Part shown: piece by piece, positions 33,043 to 41,090 of the stretch
Numbering within the stretch: the first letter of the stretch is position 1
Layout of the letters: the number at the start of each line of letters is the position of its first letter
NCBI GenBank assembly: GCA_937890745.1
Contig: CALADH010000053.1
Coordinates: 1-46,683 of the forward strand
Source: Scybalocola_A sp900557175
GTDB lineage: Bacteria > Bacillota > Clostridia > Lachnospirales > Lachnospiraceae
Reading direction: 5' to 3'
Length of the DNA stretch: 46,683 nt
The notes under the pieces: model-generated
The model's input: only the letters and a program-made list of their open reading frames with translations
What the model was told of the DNA's origin: nothing
Databases searched by the model: none
Position numbers and translations under genes: made by a program

Positions 33043-33149
33043 AAACTATCTTTCCCTCTTTTTCATTGTTTCATAGTTTATTTTATGTTAGACTGAAATA
33101 AGATATGAGCAGTTAAAAGAAAACAAGCTATGCATACGAGGTGAACATC

Positions 33150-34010
33150 ATGAAAATTATTGATTTGCATACACATTCCAATATTTCCGACGGCTCCATG
33201 ACACCGGAAGATTTAGTTTTCCACGCAAAAGAAGCCGGGCTTGCAGCCGTCGCCCTAACAGACCATGACACCGCAGACGGCATTACCCGCGGACGAAAAG
33301 CCGCCAGCGCCGCCGGCATCGAATTTATCCCCGGCATTGAATTTGCCGCCTATTACAATAATCAGGAAGTCCATATCGTCGGCCTTTTTATTGATGAAAC
33401 AAATGCTGAATTTATTGAAACAACAAAAAAAATTGCTGAGAACAGAGAAAAAAGAAATGCTGAAATGATTCAAAAAATGCAGGCAGCCGGTATTGATATC
33501 ACACTTCCTGCACTTTATGCCGAAGAAGGCGACGGTATTCTGACGCGCGCCAACTTTGCCGCCTGTCTGATGCGGCGGGGCATTGTCGCCTCTCTGAATG
33601 AAGCCTTTGAAAAATATCTTGATGCCGGCAGACCATTTTATATTCCGAGAAAAAAATTACTGCCTGAAGCTGTAATCAAACAAATCCACAATGCCGGCGG
33701 CGTCGCCATTCTCGCCCATCCGCTTTTATATCATTTTGATGAAAGCCAGCTTGATACATGCGTTGCTCATTTAAAAGCCTTTGGCATCGATGGACTGGAA
33801 GCCTATTATTCAAGGAACAAATTGTTTGATACCGGACGCATGAAAACACTTGCCCAAAAATACAATCTTCTTTTAAGCGGCGGTTCAGATTTTCACGGCA
33901 GCTATAAACCGGATATAGAAATCGGCCGCGGCACAGGAAGCTTAATCGTCCCTTACGATATTCTCGAACCATTGAAACAAAAAAGCCATTCAAAAAAGCA
34001 TCCGCTTTGA
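33150..34010 (+). CDS. PHP-domain phosphoesterase
   Basis: 286 aa from the ATG at 33150, which has GAGGTG six bases upstream; an in-frame GTG three codons earlier is part of that site. PHP metal motifs are seen: DLHTHSNISDGSMTPEDL, LTDHDTADG, GIEF, LAHPLLYH and GGSDFHG. This is the YciV/TrpH type; the characterised E. coli RnaAM/YciV acts on 3',5'-bisnucleotides and 5' RNA ends. It stands alone on the plus strand between yajC and the TIGR04086 gene. A weak TTGTTT-17-TAGACT lies upstream. Its last codons form one arm of the shared terminator. Confidence 0.92.
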   Translation: MKIIDLHTHSNISDGSMTPEDLVFHAKEAGLAAVALTDHDTADGITRGRKAASAAGIEFIPGIEFAAYYNNQEVHIVGLFIDETNAEFIETTKKIAENREKRNAEMIQKMQAAGIDITLPALYAEEGDGILTRANFAACLMRRGIVASLNEAFEKYLDAGRPFYIPRKKLLPEAVIKQIHNAGGVAILAHPLLYHFDESQLDTCVAHLKAFGIDGLEAYYSRNKLFDTGRMKTLAQKYNLLLSGGSDFHGSYKPDIEIGRGTGSLIVPYDILEPLKQKSHSKKHPL

Positions 34011-34057
34011 CTTTCTCCCGGTGTCTATCAGACACCGGATATGTCAACGGCGGATGC
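33998..34057. terminator. Long shared bidirectional terminator
   Basis: Nested arms: GCATCCGC (33998-34005) with GCGGATGC (34050-34057), TTGAC (34007-34011) with GTCAA (34043-34047), and CCGGTGTC (34018-34025) with GACACCGG (34031-34038). On the minus strand it ends in TTTTTT, stopping tgt-yajC; on the plus strand in CCCTTTATTATT, stopping the PHP gene. The left arm lies inside the PHP coding region. Confidence 0.8.
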
Positions 34058-34064
34058 CCCTTTA

Positions 34065-34346
34065 TTATTCTTCTGCGTTTGCTTTTTCTACCTGTACGAT
34101 AGCTGCTTTCTGCATCGGAATACGACAGTTTTTATTATTACCAAATTCCACAACAACAACTTCGTCTGTGATGTCAATAATAACTCCGTAAAAACCGCTT
34201 GTTGTCAGAATACTGTCACCAACCTCAATTGATGCTAAAAGCGCATCCTGCTTTTTCTGCTGTTTCTTCTGTGGTCTGATAGCAATAAAGTACATCAATA
34301 ATGCGAATACCGCAATATAAACGACGATAATAACCATGCCCTGCAT
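34065..34346 (-). CDS. yajC: Preprotein translocase subunit YajC
   Basis: 93 aa. One N-terminal membrane helix (MVIIVVYIAVFALLMYFIA), then the signature RPQKKQQKKQDALLASIEVGDSILTTSGFYGVI and a soluble beta domain. YajC accompanies SecDF at the translocon; secDF is encoded 3 kb away in the same orientation. The ATG follows AGGAGG. It lies 18 bases after tgt, the common tgt-yajC pair. Confidence 0.96.
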   Translation of the reverse strand: MQGMVIIVVYIAVFALLMYFIAIRPQKKQQKKQDALLASIEVGDSILTTSGFYGVIIDITDEVVVVEFGNNKNCRIPMQKAAIVQVEKANAEE

Positions 34347-34364
34347 TTTTCATTTCCTCCTTTA

Positions 34365-35498
34365 TTAGTCTTCCTTTATTAAAAAGCCTTCAAGTTTAGC
34401 TTTTTTATAGGCTGCATAACGATGCTCCTCAATGGCTTCTCTGATTTCCTCCATCATATGATTGTAGAAATAAAGATTATGAAGCACACAAAGACGCATA
34501 CCAAGCATCTCCTTTGCTTTCAGAAGATGTCTTATATAGGCTCTTGAATAATGTCTGCACGCCGGACACTGACAGCCCTCCTCGATCGGGCGATCATCCA
34601 GTTCAAACTTTGCATTAAACAAATTCAGCTTGCCGTGATTTGTATATACATGACCATGGCGTCCGTTTCTTGACGGATAAACACAGTCAAAGAAGTCCAC
34701 ACCTCTGTCAACGGCCTCTAAAATATTTGCCGGTGTTCCGACACCCATCAGATAAGTCGGCTTATTCTGCGGCAGATACGGTACTGTCTTCTCAATAATA
34801 TCATACATCTGATCATGCGTCTCACCGACAGCAAGACCGCCGAGCGCATAGCCGTCAAGCTCAAGCTCTGAAATCTGCTTTGCATGTTCAATACGGATAT
34901 CTGCAAATGTACCGCCCTGATTAATACCAAAAAGCATCTGCTGCTTATTAATCGTGTCTTCAAGACTGTTCAGGCGCGCCATCTCTGTCTTACAGCGCTT
35001 TAGCCACCGCGTCGTTCTCGCCACAGAATTTTCCATATATTCTCTTGTTGCCGGATACGGCGGACACTCGTCAAAAGCCATGGCAATAGTCGATGCAAGA
35101 TTTGACTGAATCTGCATACTCTCCTCAGGCCCCATAAAAATCTTGTGGCCGTCGATATGGGAATTAAAGTAAACGCCCTCCTCCTTAATTTTGCGCAGCT
35201 TTGTCAGTGAAAACACCTGAAAACCGCCGGAATCGGTCAATATCGGCTTATCCCAGTTCATAAATTTATGAAGGCCGCCCAGCTTTTTAACGACTTCATC
35301 GCCCGGACGCACATGAAGATGATATGTATTTGACAGCTCCACCTGTGTTCCGATATCATGCAGATCCATCGTTGATACGGCACCCTTAATGGCCGCAATT
35401 GTCCCTACGTTCATAAATACAGGCGTCTGAATTGTTCCGTGGACAGTTTCAAGCTGTCCTCTTTTCGCACGCCCGTCTGTTGTTATTAATTTATACAT
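34365..35498 (-). CDS. tgt: tRNA-guanine transglycosylase
   Basis: 377 aa. Exchanges guanine 34 of queuosine tRNAs for preQ1. Seen are TPVFMNVGTIAAIKG, the nucleophile region ILTDSGGFQVFSL, GGLAVGE, the tRNA-binding FDCVYPSRNGRHG and the zinc site CQCPACRHYSRAYIRHL with the later His. The ATG follows GACGAGG. Its promoter is TTGATA-17-TATACT. Works with QueA, encoded at 6732; no preQ1 synthesis genes (queCDEF) are in the window. Confidence 0.98.
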   Translation of the reverse strand: MYKLITTDGRAKRGQLETVHGTIQTPVFMNVGTIAAIKGAVSTMDLHDIGTQVELSNTYHLHVRPGDEVVKKLGGLHKFMNWDKPILTDSGGFQVFSLTKLRKIKEEGVYFNSHIDGHKIFMGPEESMQIQSNLASTIAMAFDECPPYPATREYMENSVARTTRWLKRCKTEMARLNSLEDTINKQQMLFGINQGGTFADIRIEHAKQISELELDGYALGGLAVGETHDQMYDIIEKTVPYLPQNKPTYLMGVGTPANILEAVDRGVDFFDCVYPSRNGRHGHVYTNHGKLNLFNAKFELDDRPIEEGCQCPACRHYSRAYIRHLLKAKEMLGMRLCVLHNLYFYNHMMEEIREAIEEHRYAAYKKAKLEGFLIKED

Positions 35499-35546
35499 AT
35501 TAACCTCGTCTATTTTTATGTAGTCGTAAAATACGCTAATGTTATA

Positions 35547-35575
35547 AGTATACCTGTTTTACACTGTTTTATCAA
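35547..35575 (-). promoter_or_regulatory. Promoter of tgt-yajC
   Basis: Minus-strand TTGATA (35575-35570), 17 bases, TATACT (35552-35547), about 40 bases before the tgt ribosome binding site. Confidence 0.75.
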
Positions 35576-35605
35576 TATCAAAGTTACGATTTTATAAAAC
35601 TTTCA

Positions 35606-35641
35606 GAAAAAGAAAAAACCGGCGGAAACTTTCCGCCGGCT
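35606..35641 (-). terminator. Terminator of the HPr-like gene
   Basis: CCGGCGG (35620-35626) and CCGCCGG (35634-35640), extendable through AAA/TTT, followed on the minus strand by TTTTTTCTTTTT. A strong intrinsic terminator ten bases after the stop codon. Confidence 0.9.
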
Positions 35642-35650
35642 CATGCTGCA

Positions 35651-35878
35651 TCAGCCTACTGCATATTTTGCGACAACCTGTGAAAATCTGTCATTGGTGC
35701 CGTCATATGTCACTGTCAGAATATTTCTGTGGTCAAGGCTTAATATACCTAAGATTGACTTCGCATCCAACACAATTTTATTAAAATATACATCAATGTC
35801 AAAATCACAGTTCGATGCTGCTGCAACAAACTCCTTTGCGCCTTCGATATCTCCTAATCTTATTTCCTGCTTACTCAT
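35651..35878 (-). CDS. HPr-like protein lacking the phosphorylated histidine
   Basis: 75 aa. The segment LDAKSILGILSLD (38-50) matches HPr VNLKSIMGVMSLG, placing Ser41 at the HPr-kinase site Ser46. A gap-free alignment back to the N-terminus puts Asp10 at His15, Glu12 at Arg17 and Gly13 at Pro18, so it cannot accept phosphate from enzyme I in the normal way. This is the situation of Bacillus Crh, a regulator of carbon catabolite repression with Gln at position 15. Whether this protein acts like Crh is inference. The ATG follows AAGGAGG. Monocistronic, with its own promoter and terminator; no PTS gene is near. Confidence 0.82.
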   Translation of the reverse strand: MSKQEIRLGDIEGAKEFVAAASNCDFDIDVYFNKIVLDAKSILGILSLDHRNILTVTYDGTNDRFSQVVAKYAVG

Positions 35879-35953
35879 GTCCTTACCTCCTTATTGATTT
35901 AATAAAAAGTCCGAGTAACTAGTCAGTCAAACGTTTTCCCGTTTGATTACGAT

Positions 35954-35982
35954 AGACTACCACAAGTCTTTTTAATTGTCAA
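35954..35982 (-). promoter_or_regulatory. Likely promoter of the HPr-like gene
   Basis: Minus-strand perfect TTGACA (35982-35977), 17 bases, TAGTCT (35959-35954). The -10 is poor (three matches), which suggests dependence on an activator or a mistaken -10. The dyad 35927-35946 follows immediately. Confidence 0.5.
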
Positions 35983-36221
35983 AAAATACTTTTTTCGCTA
36001 TTCTTCGCAAATTTTAAGGCATTTTGTACGCATTTCACACTTTGTACACACTTTTTCTATATAAACCACCTATGCTATCGTTTTTATATCACAATCTGCC
36101 GTTCTATTTTTTTATGATTCAGTCACATTGTCTTTAATTTTTTGTTATTTTTCATATTTTTCATAAATTTATCCAGTCATCCTACCAGTTGCGGTGTCAC
36201 GTTACTACAGCAAATCAATGG

Positions 36222-36250
36222 TTGCATATTTACCGTCCATTGTCTATAAT
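36222..36250 (+). promoter_or_regulatory. Promoter of aroC
   Basis: TTGCAT (36222-36227), 17 bases, perfect TATAAT (36245-36250), 51 bases before the start codon. Confidence 0.65.
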
Positions 36251-36300
36251 TGGGAATATATACACACTTTATACAAAATTAAACATACGAGGTGATTTTT

Positions 36301-37440
36301 ATGGCAGGTTCATCATTTGGCACTGTTTTTTCCATAACAACATGGGGCGAATCCCACGGTGCAGGTGTCGGCGTCGTCATTGACGGCTGTCCCGCCGGAC
36401 TTTTGCTTTGCGAAAATGACATTCAGAGTTTCTTAAACCGGCGCCGTCCGGGACAATCCGCCTACTCAACACCGCGCAAGGAAGCAGATAAAGTATCAAT
36501 CCTCTCCGGTGTCTTTGAAGGCAAAACAACAGGCACGCCAATTTCACTGATGGTCTTTAACGAAACACAGCGCTCCAAGGACTATTCTGCAATTATGGAT
36601 GTTTACCGTCCCGGACATGCCGATTTCACATTTGATCAAAAATACGGTTTCAGGGATTACAGAGGCGGCGGACGAAGCTCCGGCCGTGAAACAATCGGCC
36701 GTGTTGCAGCCGGCGCCGTTGCCGCAAAGCTGCTTGCCCAATTTAATATTAAATTTCTTACCTTCACCGAAGCTATCCATAAAATTTCCGTCAACTACGA
36801 AAATTTTGATGCCGGAGAAATTATGAAAAATGCCGTCTATATGCCGGATAAAGCGGCTGCCGAAGCAGCTGAAGCACTGCTTCATAAAAAAATGGCCGAA
36901 AAAGATTCCGTCGGCGGTGTGATCCGCTGCATCATTACCGGCGTTCCGGCAGGACTTGGCGAGCCTGTGTTTGACAAGCTTGACGCGCGTCTTGCCCATG
37001 CAATGTTTTCCATCGGTGCTGTCAAAGGCTTTGAAATCGGTGACGGCTTTTTGGCCGCCGAGGCTTTCGGTTCTGAAAATAACGACAGCTTTTTAGCTGC
37101 CCCCGGTGAAAAAAATAGCGAAGGCACTTTGAATTACAACGGCAAAGCTGTCACAAAGGCTACAAATCATGCCGGCGGCATTTTGGGCGGCATCAGCGAC
37201 GGCAGTCCGATCACAATGCGTATCGCCGTAAAACCAACGCCGTCCATTGCACAGCCCCAAAAAACGGTAGATAAAGACGGTAATGAAAGGGTCATCGAAA
37301 TTAAAGGACGCCACGATCCGATTATCGTTCCCCGTGCCGTTGTTGTTGTCGAAGCTATGGCGGCACTCACGGTTGCCGATTTACTTCTGCAAAACTGTAC
37401 AGCCTCACTGGATCATTTAGAAGCAATTTATAAAAATTAA
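36301..37440 (+). CDS. aroC: Chorismate synthase
   Basis: 379 aa from the ATG at 36301 (MAGSSFGTVFSITTWGESHG); an in-frame GTG three codons earlier belongs to the binding site ACGAGGTG. Catalyses the last shikimate step, EPSP to chorismate, with reduced FMN. Signatures seen are GESHGAGVGVVIDGCPAG, RRRPGQ, DYRGGGRSSGRET, KATNHAGGILGGISDG and RHDPIIVPRAVVV. No other shikimate gene is present. Monocistronic, with its own promoter and terminator. Confidence 0.98.
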   Translation: MAGSSFGTVFSITTWGESHGAGVGVVIDGCPAGLLLCENDIQSFLNRRRPGQSAYSTPRKEADKVSILSGVFEGKTTGTPISLMVFNETQRSKDYSAIMDVYRPGHADFTFDQKYGFRDYRGGGRSSGRETIGRVAAGAVAAKLLAQFNIKFLTFTEAIHKISVNYENFDAGEIMKNAVYMPDKAAAEAAEALLHKKMAEKDSVGGVIRCIITGVPAGLGEPVFDKLDARLAHAMFSIGAVKGFEIGDGFLAAEAFGSENNDSFLAAPGEKNSEGTLNYNGKAVTKATNHAGGILGGISDGSPITMRIAVKPTPSIAQPQKTVDKDGNERVIEIKGRHDPIIVPRAVVVVEAMAALTVADLLLQNCTASLDHLEAIYKN

Positions 37441-37481
37441 AAAAACGGCTTTTGAGCATCACACTCAAAAGCCATTTTTTT
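37441..37481. terminator. Bidirectional terminator, aroC and lactonase-like gene
   Basis: GGCTTTTGAG (37447-37456) and CTCAAAAGCC (37464-37473), a 10-bp stem with a 7-base loop, flanked by A-run on the left and T-run on the right, so it works on both strands. The right T-run reaches the stop codon of the opposing gene. Confidence 0.9.
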
Positions 37482-38520
37482 ATAATACTTTTTTCAGTTT
37501 CACCGATGTCGGGCTGTAAAGCTTGATCGGTTTATAATTCATTGTAAAATATCCCTTTTTGTAATAAACATCAAAACGTGTCATGCAGTCAGATTCCTGA
37601 TTGACACAAAGGAAGCTTTTTCCATCCGGCGAAAGTAAAATATCTTTCGGATATTCACCGCTGATTGGAAGGATGCAGATGCATGTCATCTCTTTTGTCT
37701 TTTCATCAATCTCATAAATTGCCACACTGTTATTGCCCGAATTTGATACAAATAAATACTTATCATCCGGCGTCAGCTTCAGTGTCACAGCATTACTGTA
37801 GCCGTTCCACTTCTCAGGAAGGGTAGATACCGACTGGAGTTCTGTAAATTTACCGTTTTCCGCATCGTAGGCATACTGGTTCACAACATTGCTGTTTTCA
37901 AATGTCAGATAAGCATACTTGCCGTCGTTTGAAAACAACATATGCTTCGGACCGCTGCCAAGCTCGCAGCGCAAAATACCCTGAAGCTTAATCTTGCCTG
38001 TTTTATGGTCAAATTCATAAATCTTTACCTGATCCATACCGATATCGACACTGAACACAAAGCGCTCATCCGGTGAAAACAGCGCACAATTGACATGACA
38101 TAAATAATGACGTCCCGCGTCACTGCCAAGGCCTTTCATAAATACCTCGTCCGTCACCTCACCGACACTGCCGTCCTTGTTAATTCTTAAAATCGTCATC
38201 TTACCGTCATGATATCCGGCAGTTACAAGATATTCATTCTTCTTATCAACTGCAAGATAACACGGGCGGAGTCCGTTGACTGAAGCCTTATTTAACAGTT
38301 CAAGTCCGCCGTTATCAAGCGCTCTGAACGCAGCTACACCCTCGTCACAGGATGTATACAAAAACTTTTCATTGTGCGAGAGCACAACATATGACGGATT
38401 GTTAATTTCAAAAACAACTCTTTCCTTAAAATTAAAATTTTCATCCACATCATAAATGGATAATCCCTTGCTTTTACCTCTTGTATAAGAGCCGACATAA
38501 GCTACATACTTATCTGCCAT
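37480..38520 (-). CDS. Lactonase family beta-propeller protein
   Basis: 346 aa. Repeated blades of the type LSHNEKFLYTSCDEG, LFSPDERFVFSVDIG, LFSNDGKYAYLTFENSN, LTPDDKYLFVSNSGNN and LSPDGKSFLCVNQ mark a seven-blade propeller of the Pgl/YbhE lactonase family, whose E. coli member is 6-phosphogluconolactonase. Whether this one has that activity is uncertain; many Clostridial members are uncharacterised. It begins MADKYVAYVGSYTRG with no signal peptide, so it is cytoplasmic. AAAGGAGGAG precedes the ATG. It follows trpS by 21 bases and should be co-transcribed with it. Confidence 0.85.
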   Translation of the reverse strand: MADKYVAYVGSYTRGKSKGLSIYDVDENFNFKERVVFEINNPSYVVLSHNEKFLYTSCDEGVAAFRALDNGGLELLNKASVNGLRPCYLAVDKKNEYLVTAGYHDGKMTILRINKDGSVGEVTDEVFMKGLGSDAGRHYLCHVNCALFSPDERFVFSVDIGMDQVKIYEFDHKTGKIKLQGILRCELGSGPKHMLFSNDGKYAYLTFENSNVVNQYAYDAENGKFTELQSVSTLPEKWNGYSNAVTLKLTPDDKYLFVSNSGNNSVAIYEIDEKTKEMTCICILPISGEYPKDILLSPDGKSFLCVNQESDCMTRFDVYYKKGYFTMNYKPIKLYSPTSVKLKKVL

Positions 38521-38541
38521 CGCTTTTCTCCTCCTTTAAGC

Positions 38542-39546
38542 CTATCTCACACGCACCGGGAAACCGACCTTTTTTTGTACCTTTCTCAATGTCTTTGTCG
38601 CATAGTAGTTTGCTTTTTCTGCATTTTCTTTAATATATTTATCAAGATAATCTTTATTCTTCATCAAATCCGCATGGCGATCCTGAAGCGGTTTAAGGCA
38701 GGCCACAACAGCCTCTCCGACTTCTTTTTTAAGCTCGGCATAGCCTTTGCCTTCGAAGCCCGCAACAGCCTCGTCAACACTGACACCTGTCGTTGCTGTA
38801 TAAATATCCAAAAGATTTCTTATCTCCGGTTTCTCCGGCGTATAAATAATCTTTGTATCTGAATCTGTCACCGCACGCTTAAACTTACGCATAATCGTGT
38901 CCGGATCATCCAGAAGATAAATACTCGCATTCGGATTTTCATCAGACTTTGACATCTTCTTCGATGCATCCTGAAGGCTCATAATACGCGCGCCGCTCTT
39001 TCCGTAATAAGCTTCCGGAATTGTAAATACATCGCCGTAAATATTATTAAAGCGCATCGCGATATCCCTTGTCAGCTCAAGATGCTGTCTCTGATCATCG
39101 CCCACCGGAACAACATCCGCCTGATAAAGGAGAATATCCGCTGCCATTAATACCGGGTATGTAAAAAGTCCTGCATTAATATTATCTGCATGTTTTGCCG
39201 ACTTATCTTTAAACTGTGTCATACGGCTTAACTCACCCATATAAGTAAAGCAGCTTAAAATCCATGAAAGTTCCGCATGGCCGCTGACGTGGGACTGATA
39301 GTAAATACAGTTTTTCTCCGGATCAAGCCCTGCTGCAATATAGAGTGCGAAAAGATTCCGTGCTCTTTGTTTAAGCTCCGTCGGATTTTGTCTGACCGTA
39401 ATTGAATGTAAATCAACAACTGAAAAGAAACATTGGTATTCTTCACTCAAATTTACCCAGTTTTTCAGCGCACCAAGATAATTTCCAAGTGTCAGGTTTC
39501 CTGTCGCCTGCATACCGCTGAAAAGTATTTTATTTCCGTCTAACAT
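38542..39546 (-). CDS. trpS: Tryptophanyl-tRNA synthetase
   Basis: 334 aa, class I. The HIGH-like motif is TGNLTLGNYLGAL (~16-28), the second signature KKMSKSDENPNAS (~200-212). SHVSGHAELSWILSC and PVGDDQRQHLELTRDIA are typical. AGGAGG precedes the ATG. Downstream lies the lactonase-like gene. The short upstream gap has no T-box. Confidence 0.98.
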   Translation of the reverse strand: MLDGNKILFSGMQATGNLTLGNYLGALKNWVNLSEEYQCFFSVVDLHSITVRQNPTELKQRARNLFALYIAAGLDPEKNCIYYQSHVSGHAELSWILSCFTYMGELSRMTQFKDKSAKHADNINAGLFTYPVLMAADILLYQADVVPVGDDQRQHLELTRDIAMRFNNIYGDVFTIPEAYYGKSGARIMSLQDASKKMSKSDENPNASIYLLDDPDTIMRKFKRAVTDSDTKIIYTPEKPEIRNLLDIYTATTGVSVDEAVAGFEGKGYAELKKEVGEAVVACLKPLQDRHADLMKNKDYLDKYIKENAEKANYYATKTLRKVQKKVGFPVRVR

Positions 39547-39622
39547 GATGTTCCTCCTAAATCTATTCGAATATAACTGTTATTAGTTTATCACATGCGC
39601 TCTGATACTTCAAGACTTTTGC

Positions 39623-39646
39623 GGCGCCGCCTTTTACGGCAGCGCC
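39623..39646 (-). other. GC-rich hairpin after the small gene
   Basis: GGCGCCGCC (39623-39631) pairs with GGCAGCGCC (39638-39646) with one G-U pair on the minus strand. No T-run follows (GCAAAAGTC), so it is an imperfect terminator at best between the small gene and trpS. Confidence 0.4.
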
Positions 39647-39650
39647 CGCT

Positions 39651-39833
39651 TTAATCATAAATGCCTCTTTTGTACTCATCTTTTGGCGGAAAATCACCGA
39701 TATAACTGCCCGAATGGTCGTCAGTGACTGTCTCGCCGGACGGCTCGTCTATATTTCCAAGAAGATCATCGGTCAGATGATTCATTCTCGGAAACCAGTG
39801 CATCCTCTGATGTTCGTCCTGTCTGCCTATCAT
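39651..39833 (-). CDS. Small protein of unknown function
   Basis: 60 aa if started at the second of two adjacent ATG codons; TGGAGGTG lies five to seven bases upstream, a strong site. Polar and acidic, rich in D, G and H (MIGRQDEHQRMHWFPRMN at the start, SGSYIGDFPPKDEYKRGIYD at the end), without membrane segment or cysteines. I do not recognise it. It follows luxS in the same direction and could be the end of that operon. The good binding site is the main reason to believe it is real. Confidence 0.55.
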   Translation of the reverse strand: MIGRQDEHQRMHWFPRMNHLTDDLLGNIDEPSGETVTDDHSGSYIGDFPPKDEYKRGIYD

Positions 39834-39920
39834 CATGCCACCTCCAGACATCCTTCATTTTGACGGCGCATTTTGCCGACAGCATCAGTATGCCTGAATG
39901 ATGCAAAAATTATGCAGCGC

Positions 39921-40400
39921 TTACTGCGGATAAACAAGCCTTTCCTCAGAAATATTTAAAAGCACCTCATCGACATATTTTTTAGCAATATACTTGGCCA
40001 TATTCAGATTCATATCGAGATAGTTGCCGCAATCCTTTGCACATGCGCCCGGAACTTCACCGTCAAAATCCCTTATAAATTCAAACATTTCAAGCACAAG
40101 CCCTTTAATATCCTCTGACGTATAGTCGCCGGCCAGAAGAAGATAAAAACCTGTACGGCAGCCCATCGGTCCGAAATAAACCGTCTTGTCTTTAAATACC
40201 GGATGATTTCTTAAAAATGTCGCGCCGAGATGCTCAATTGTATGCACCTCCGCCGTATTCATCACCGGCTCAAAATTCGGCCGCGTCATCCGCAAATCAA
40301 AAGTTGTCACCGTTTCTTTGCCGATATTATCTTTTCTTGAAACATAAATACCCGGCAATAATTTTAAATGATCAATTGTAAAGCTTGCTATTTTTTCCAT
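39921..40400 (-). CDS. luxS: S-ribosylhomocysteine lyase LuxS
   Basis: 159 aa. Splits S-ribosylhomocysteine into homocysteine and DPD, the precursor of autoinducer 2. The metal site HTIEH (53-57) and Cys124 in CAKDCGNY, and the catalytic Cys81 in GPMGCRTGFY, are all present. AAAGGAA precedes the ATG. It follows the TraX-like gene by 27 bases, so it is probably the fourth gene of the ABC-F unit. The partner nucleosidase (mtnN/pfs) is not in the window. Confidence 0.98.
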   Translation of the reverse strand: MEKIASFTIDHLKLLPGIYVSRKDNIGKETVTTFDLRMTRPNFEPVMNTAEVHTIEHLGATFLRNHPVFKDKTVYFGPMGCRTGFYLLLAGDYTSEDIKGLVLEMFEFIRDFDGEVPGACAKDCGNYLDMNLNMAKYIAKKYVDEVLLNISEERLVYPQ

Positions 40401-40427
40401 AAGTCGATTCCTTTCCGCGCCATGCGC

Positions 40428-41090
40428 CTATATCATTATTTTTATCATATACAAAACAAATAAATGCAGCGGATAAAAAAGGTAAAAGCCCCATTTTGCC
40501 GCCGGACTTTTATAGCCCTCTCGTCCGTTATAAAACCACAAAATCACAAGCGCCGCTGAGGCAAAAATCTGGATTCCCGGCATAAAACCGAAAATCAGCA
40601 CTGCAAGCAGTGATTTTGCAAGCTTTCTGTCTCTGAAAACATAAAATACATAAATAAGCATCACGCCGTAAGCGCCGTAATCCGAGTGCAGAAAATATGC
40701 CGCCGCTGCGCCGGCCAAAAAGATAAGCACACCATATATACCGTTTTCTGTGCTAAAACTGTATTTTAAAGACAGCTTTTTAAAAAGCGCTATACATATA
40801 AGACCAATCACAAAAGTCACAAGAACATTTGAACCGCCTGTATCTATAAGGCGGCCGCGCATCGCCAGATTAAACGGTATTTCCGAAATCAATGCAAAAA
40901 CAGAAAGCCTCATGACATATTTTTTAAAATCGCGGGTATGCACGACGCCCTCCACAATTAAAAAAGCAAAAATCGGAAAAGCAAGACGCCCAACGATCCG
41001 GAGCCACTGCATGTCATCAAAAAACAAATAACCAATATGATCGATCAGCATTGATGATGCCGCAATCAGCTTTAATACAAATGTACTCAA
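40428..41090 (-). CDS. TraX family membrane protein
   Basis: 220 aa with about seven or eight hydrophobic segments. KLIAASSMLIDHIGYLF, RIVGRLAFPIFAFLIVEG and SEIPFNLAMRG are typical of the TraX family, named after the F-plasmid pilin N-acetylase; chromosomal members are acyltransferase-like proteins of unknown substrate. The start codon is TTG, overlapping the upstream stop (TTGA), with GGCGGTG upstream. No pilin or conjugation gene is nearby, so pilin acetylation is unlikely here. Confidence 0.88.
   Translation of the reverse strand: MSTFVLKLIAASSMLIDHIGYLFFDDMQWLRIVGRLAFPIFAFLIVEGVVHTRDFKKYVMRLSVFALISEIPFNLAMRGRLIDTGGSNVLVTFVIGLICIALFKKLSLKYSFSTENGIYGVLIFLAGAAAAYFLHSDYGAYGVMLIYVFYVFRDRKLAKSLLAVLIFGFMPGIQIFASAALVILWFYNGREGYKSPAAKWGFYLFYPLHLFVLYMIKIMI

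Larger units (their letters stand above)
35879..36300. other. AT-rich intergenic region between HPr-like gene and aroC
   Basis: About 420 bases without a credible gene. It holds the divergent promoters of the HPr-like gene and aroC and an inverted repeat, TCAAACG (35927-35933) with CGTTTGA (35940-35946). That dyad lies just downstream of the HPr-like -10 and could be an operator or a leader hairpin. The stretch 35990-36200 is T-rich on the plus strand and I see nothing defined in it. Confidence 0.6.

Noticed and set aside
39623..39646. Strong terminator between the small gene and trpS
   Set aside because: Stem contains a wobble pair and no T-run follows on either strand, so I list it only as a hairpin.
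40428..41090. Conjugative element suggested by TraX
   Set aside because: No relaxase, type IV secretion or integrase gene in 46 kb; TraX homologues are common on chromosomes.
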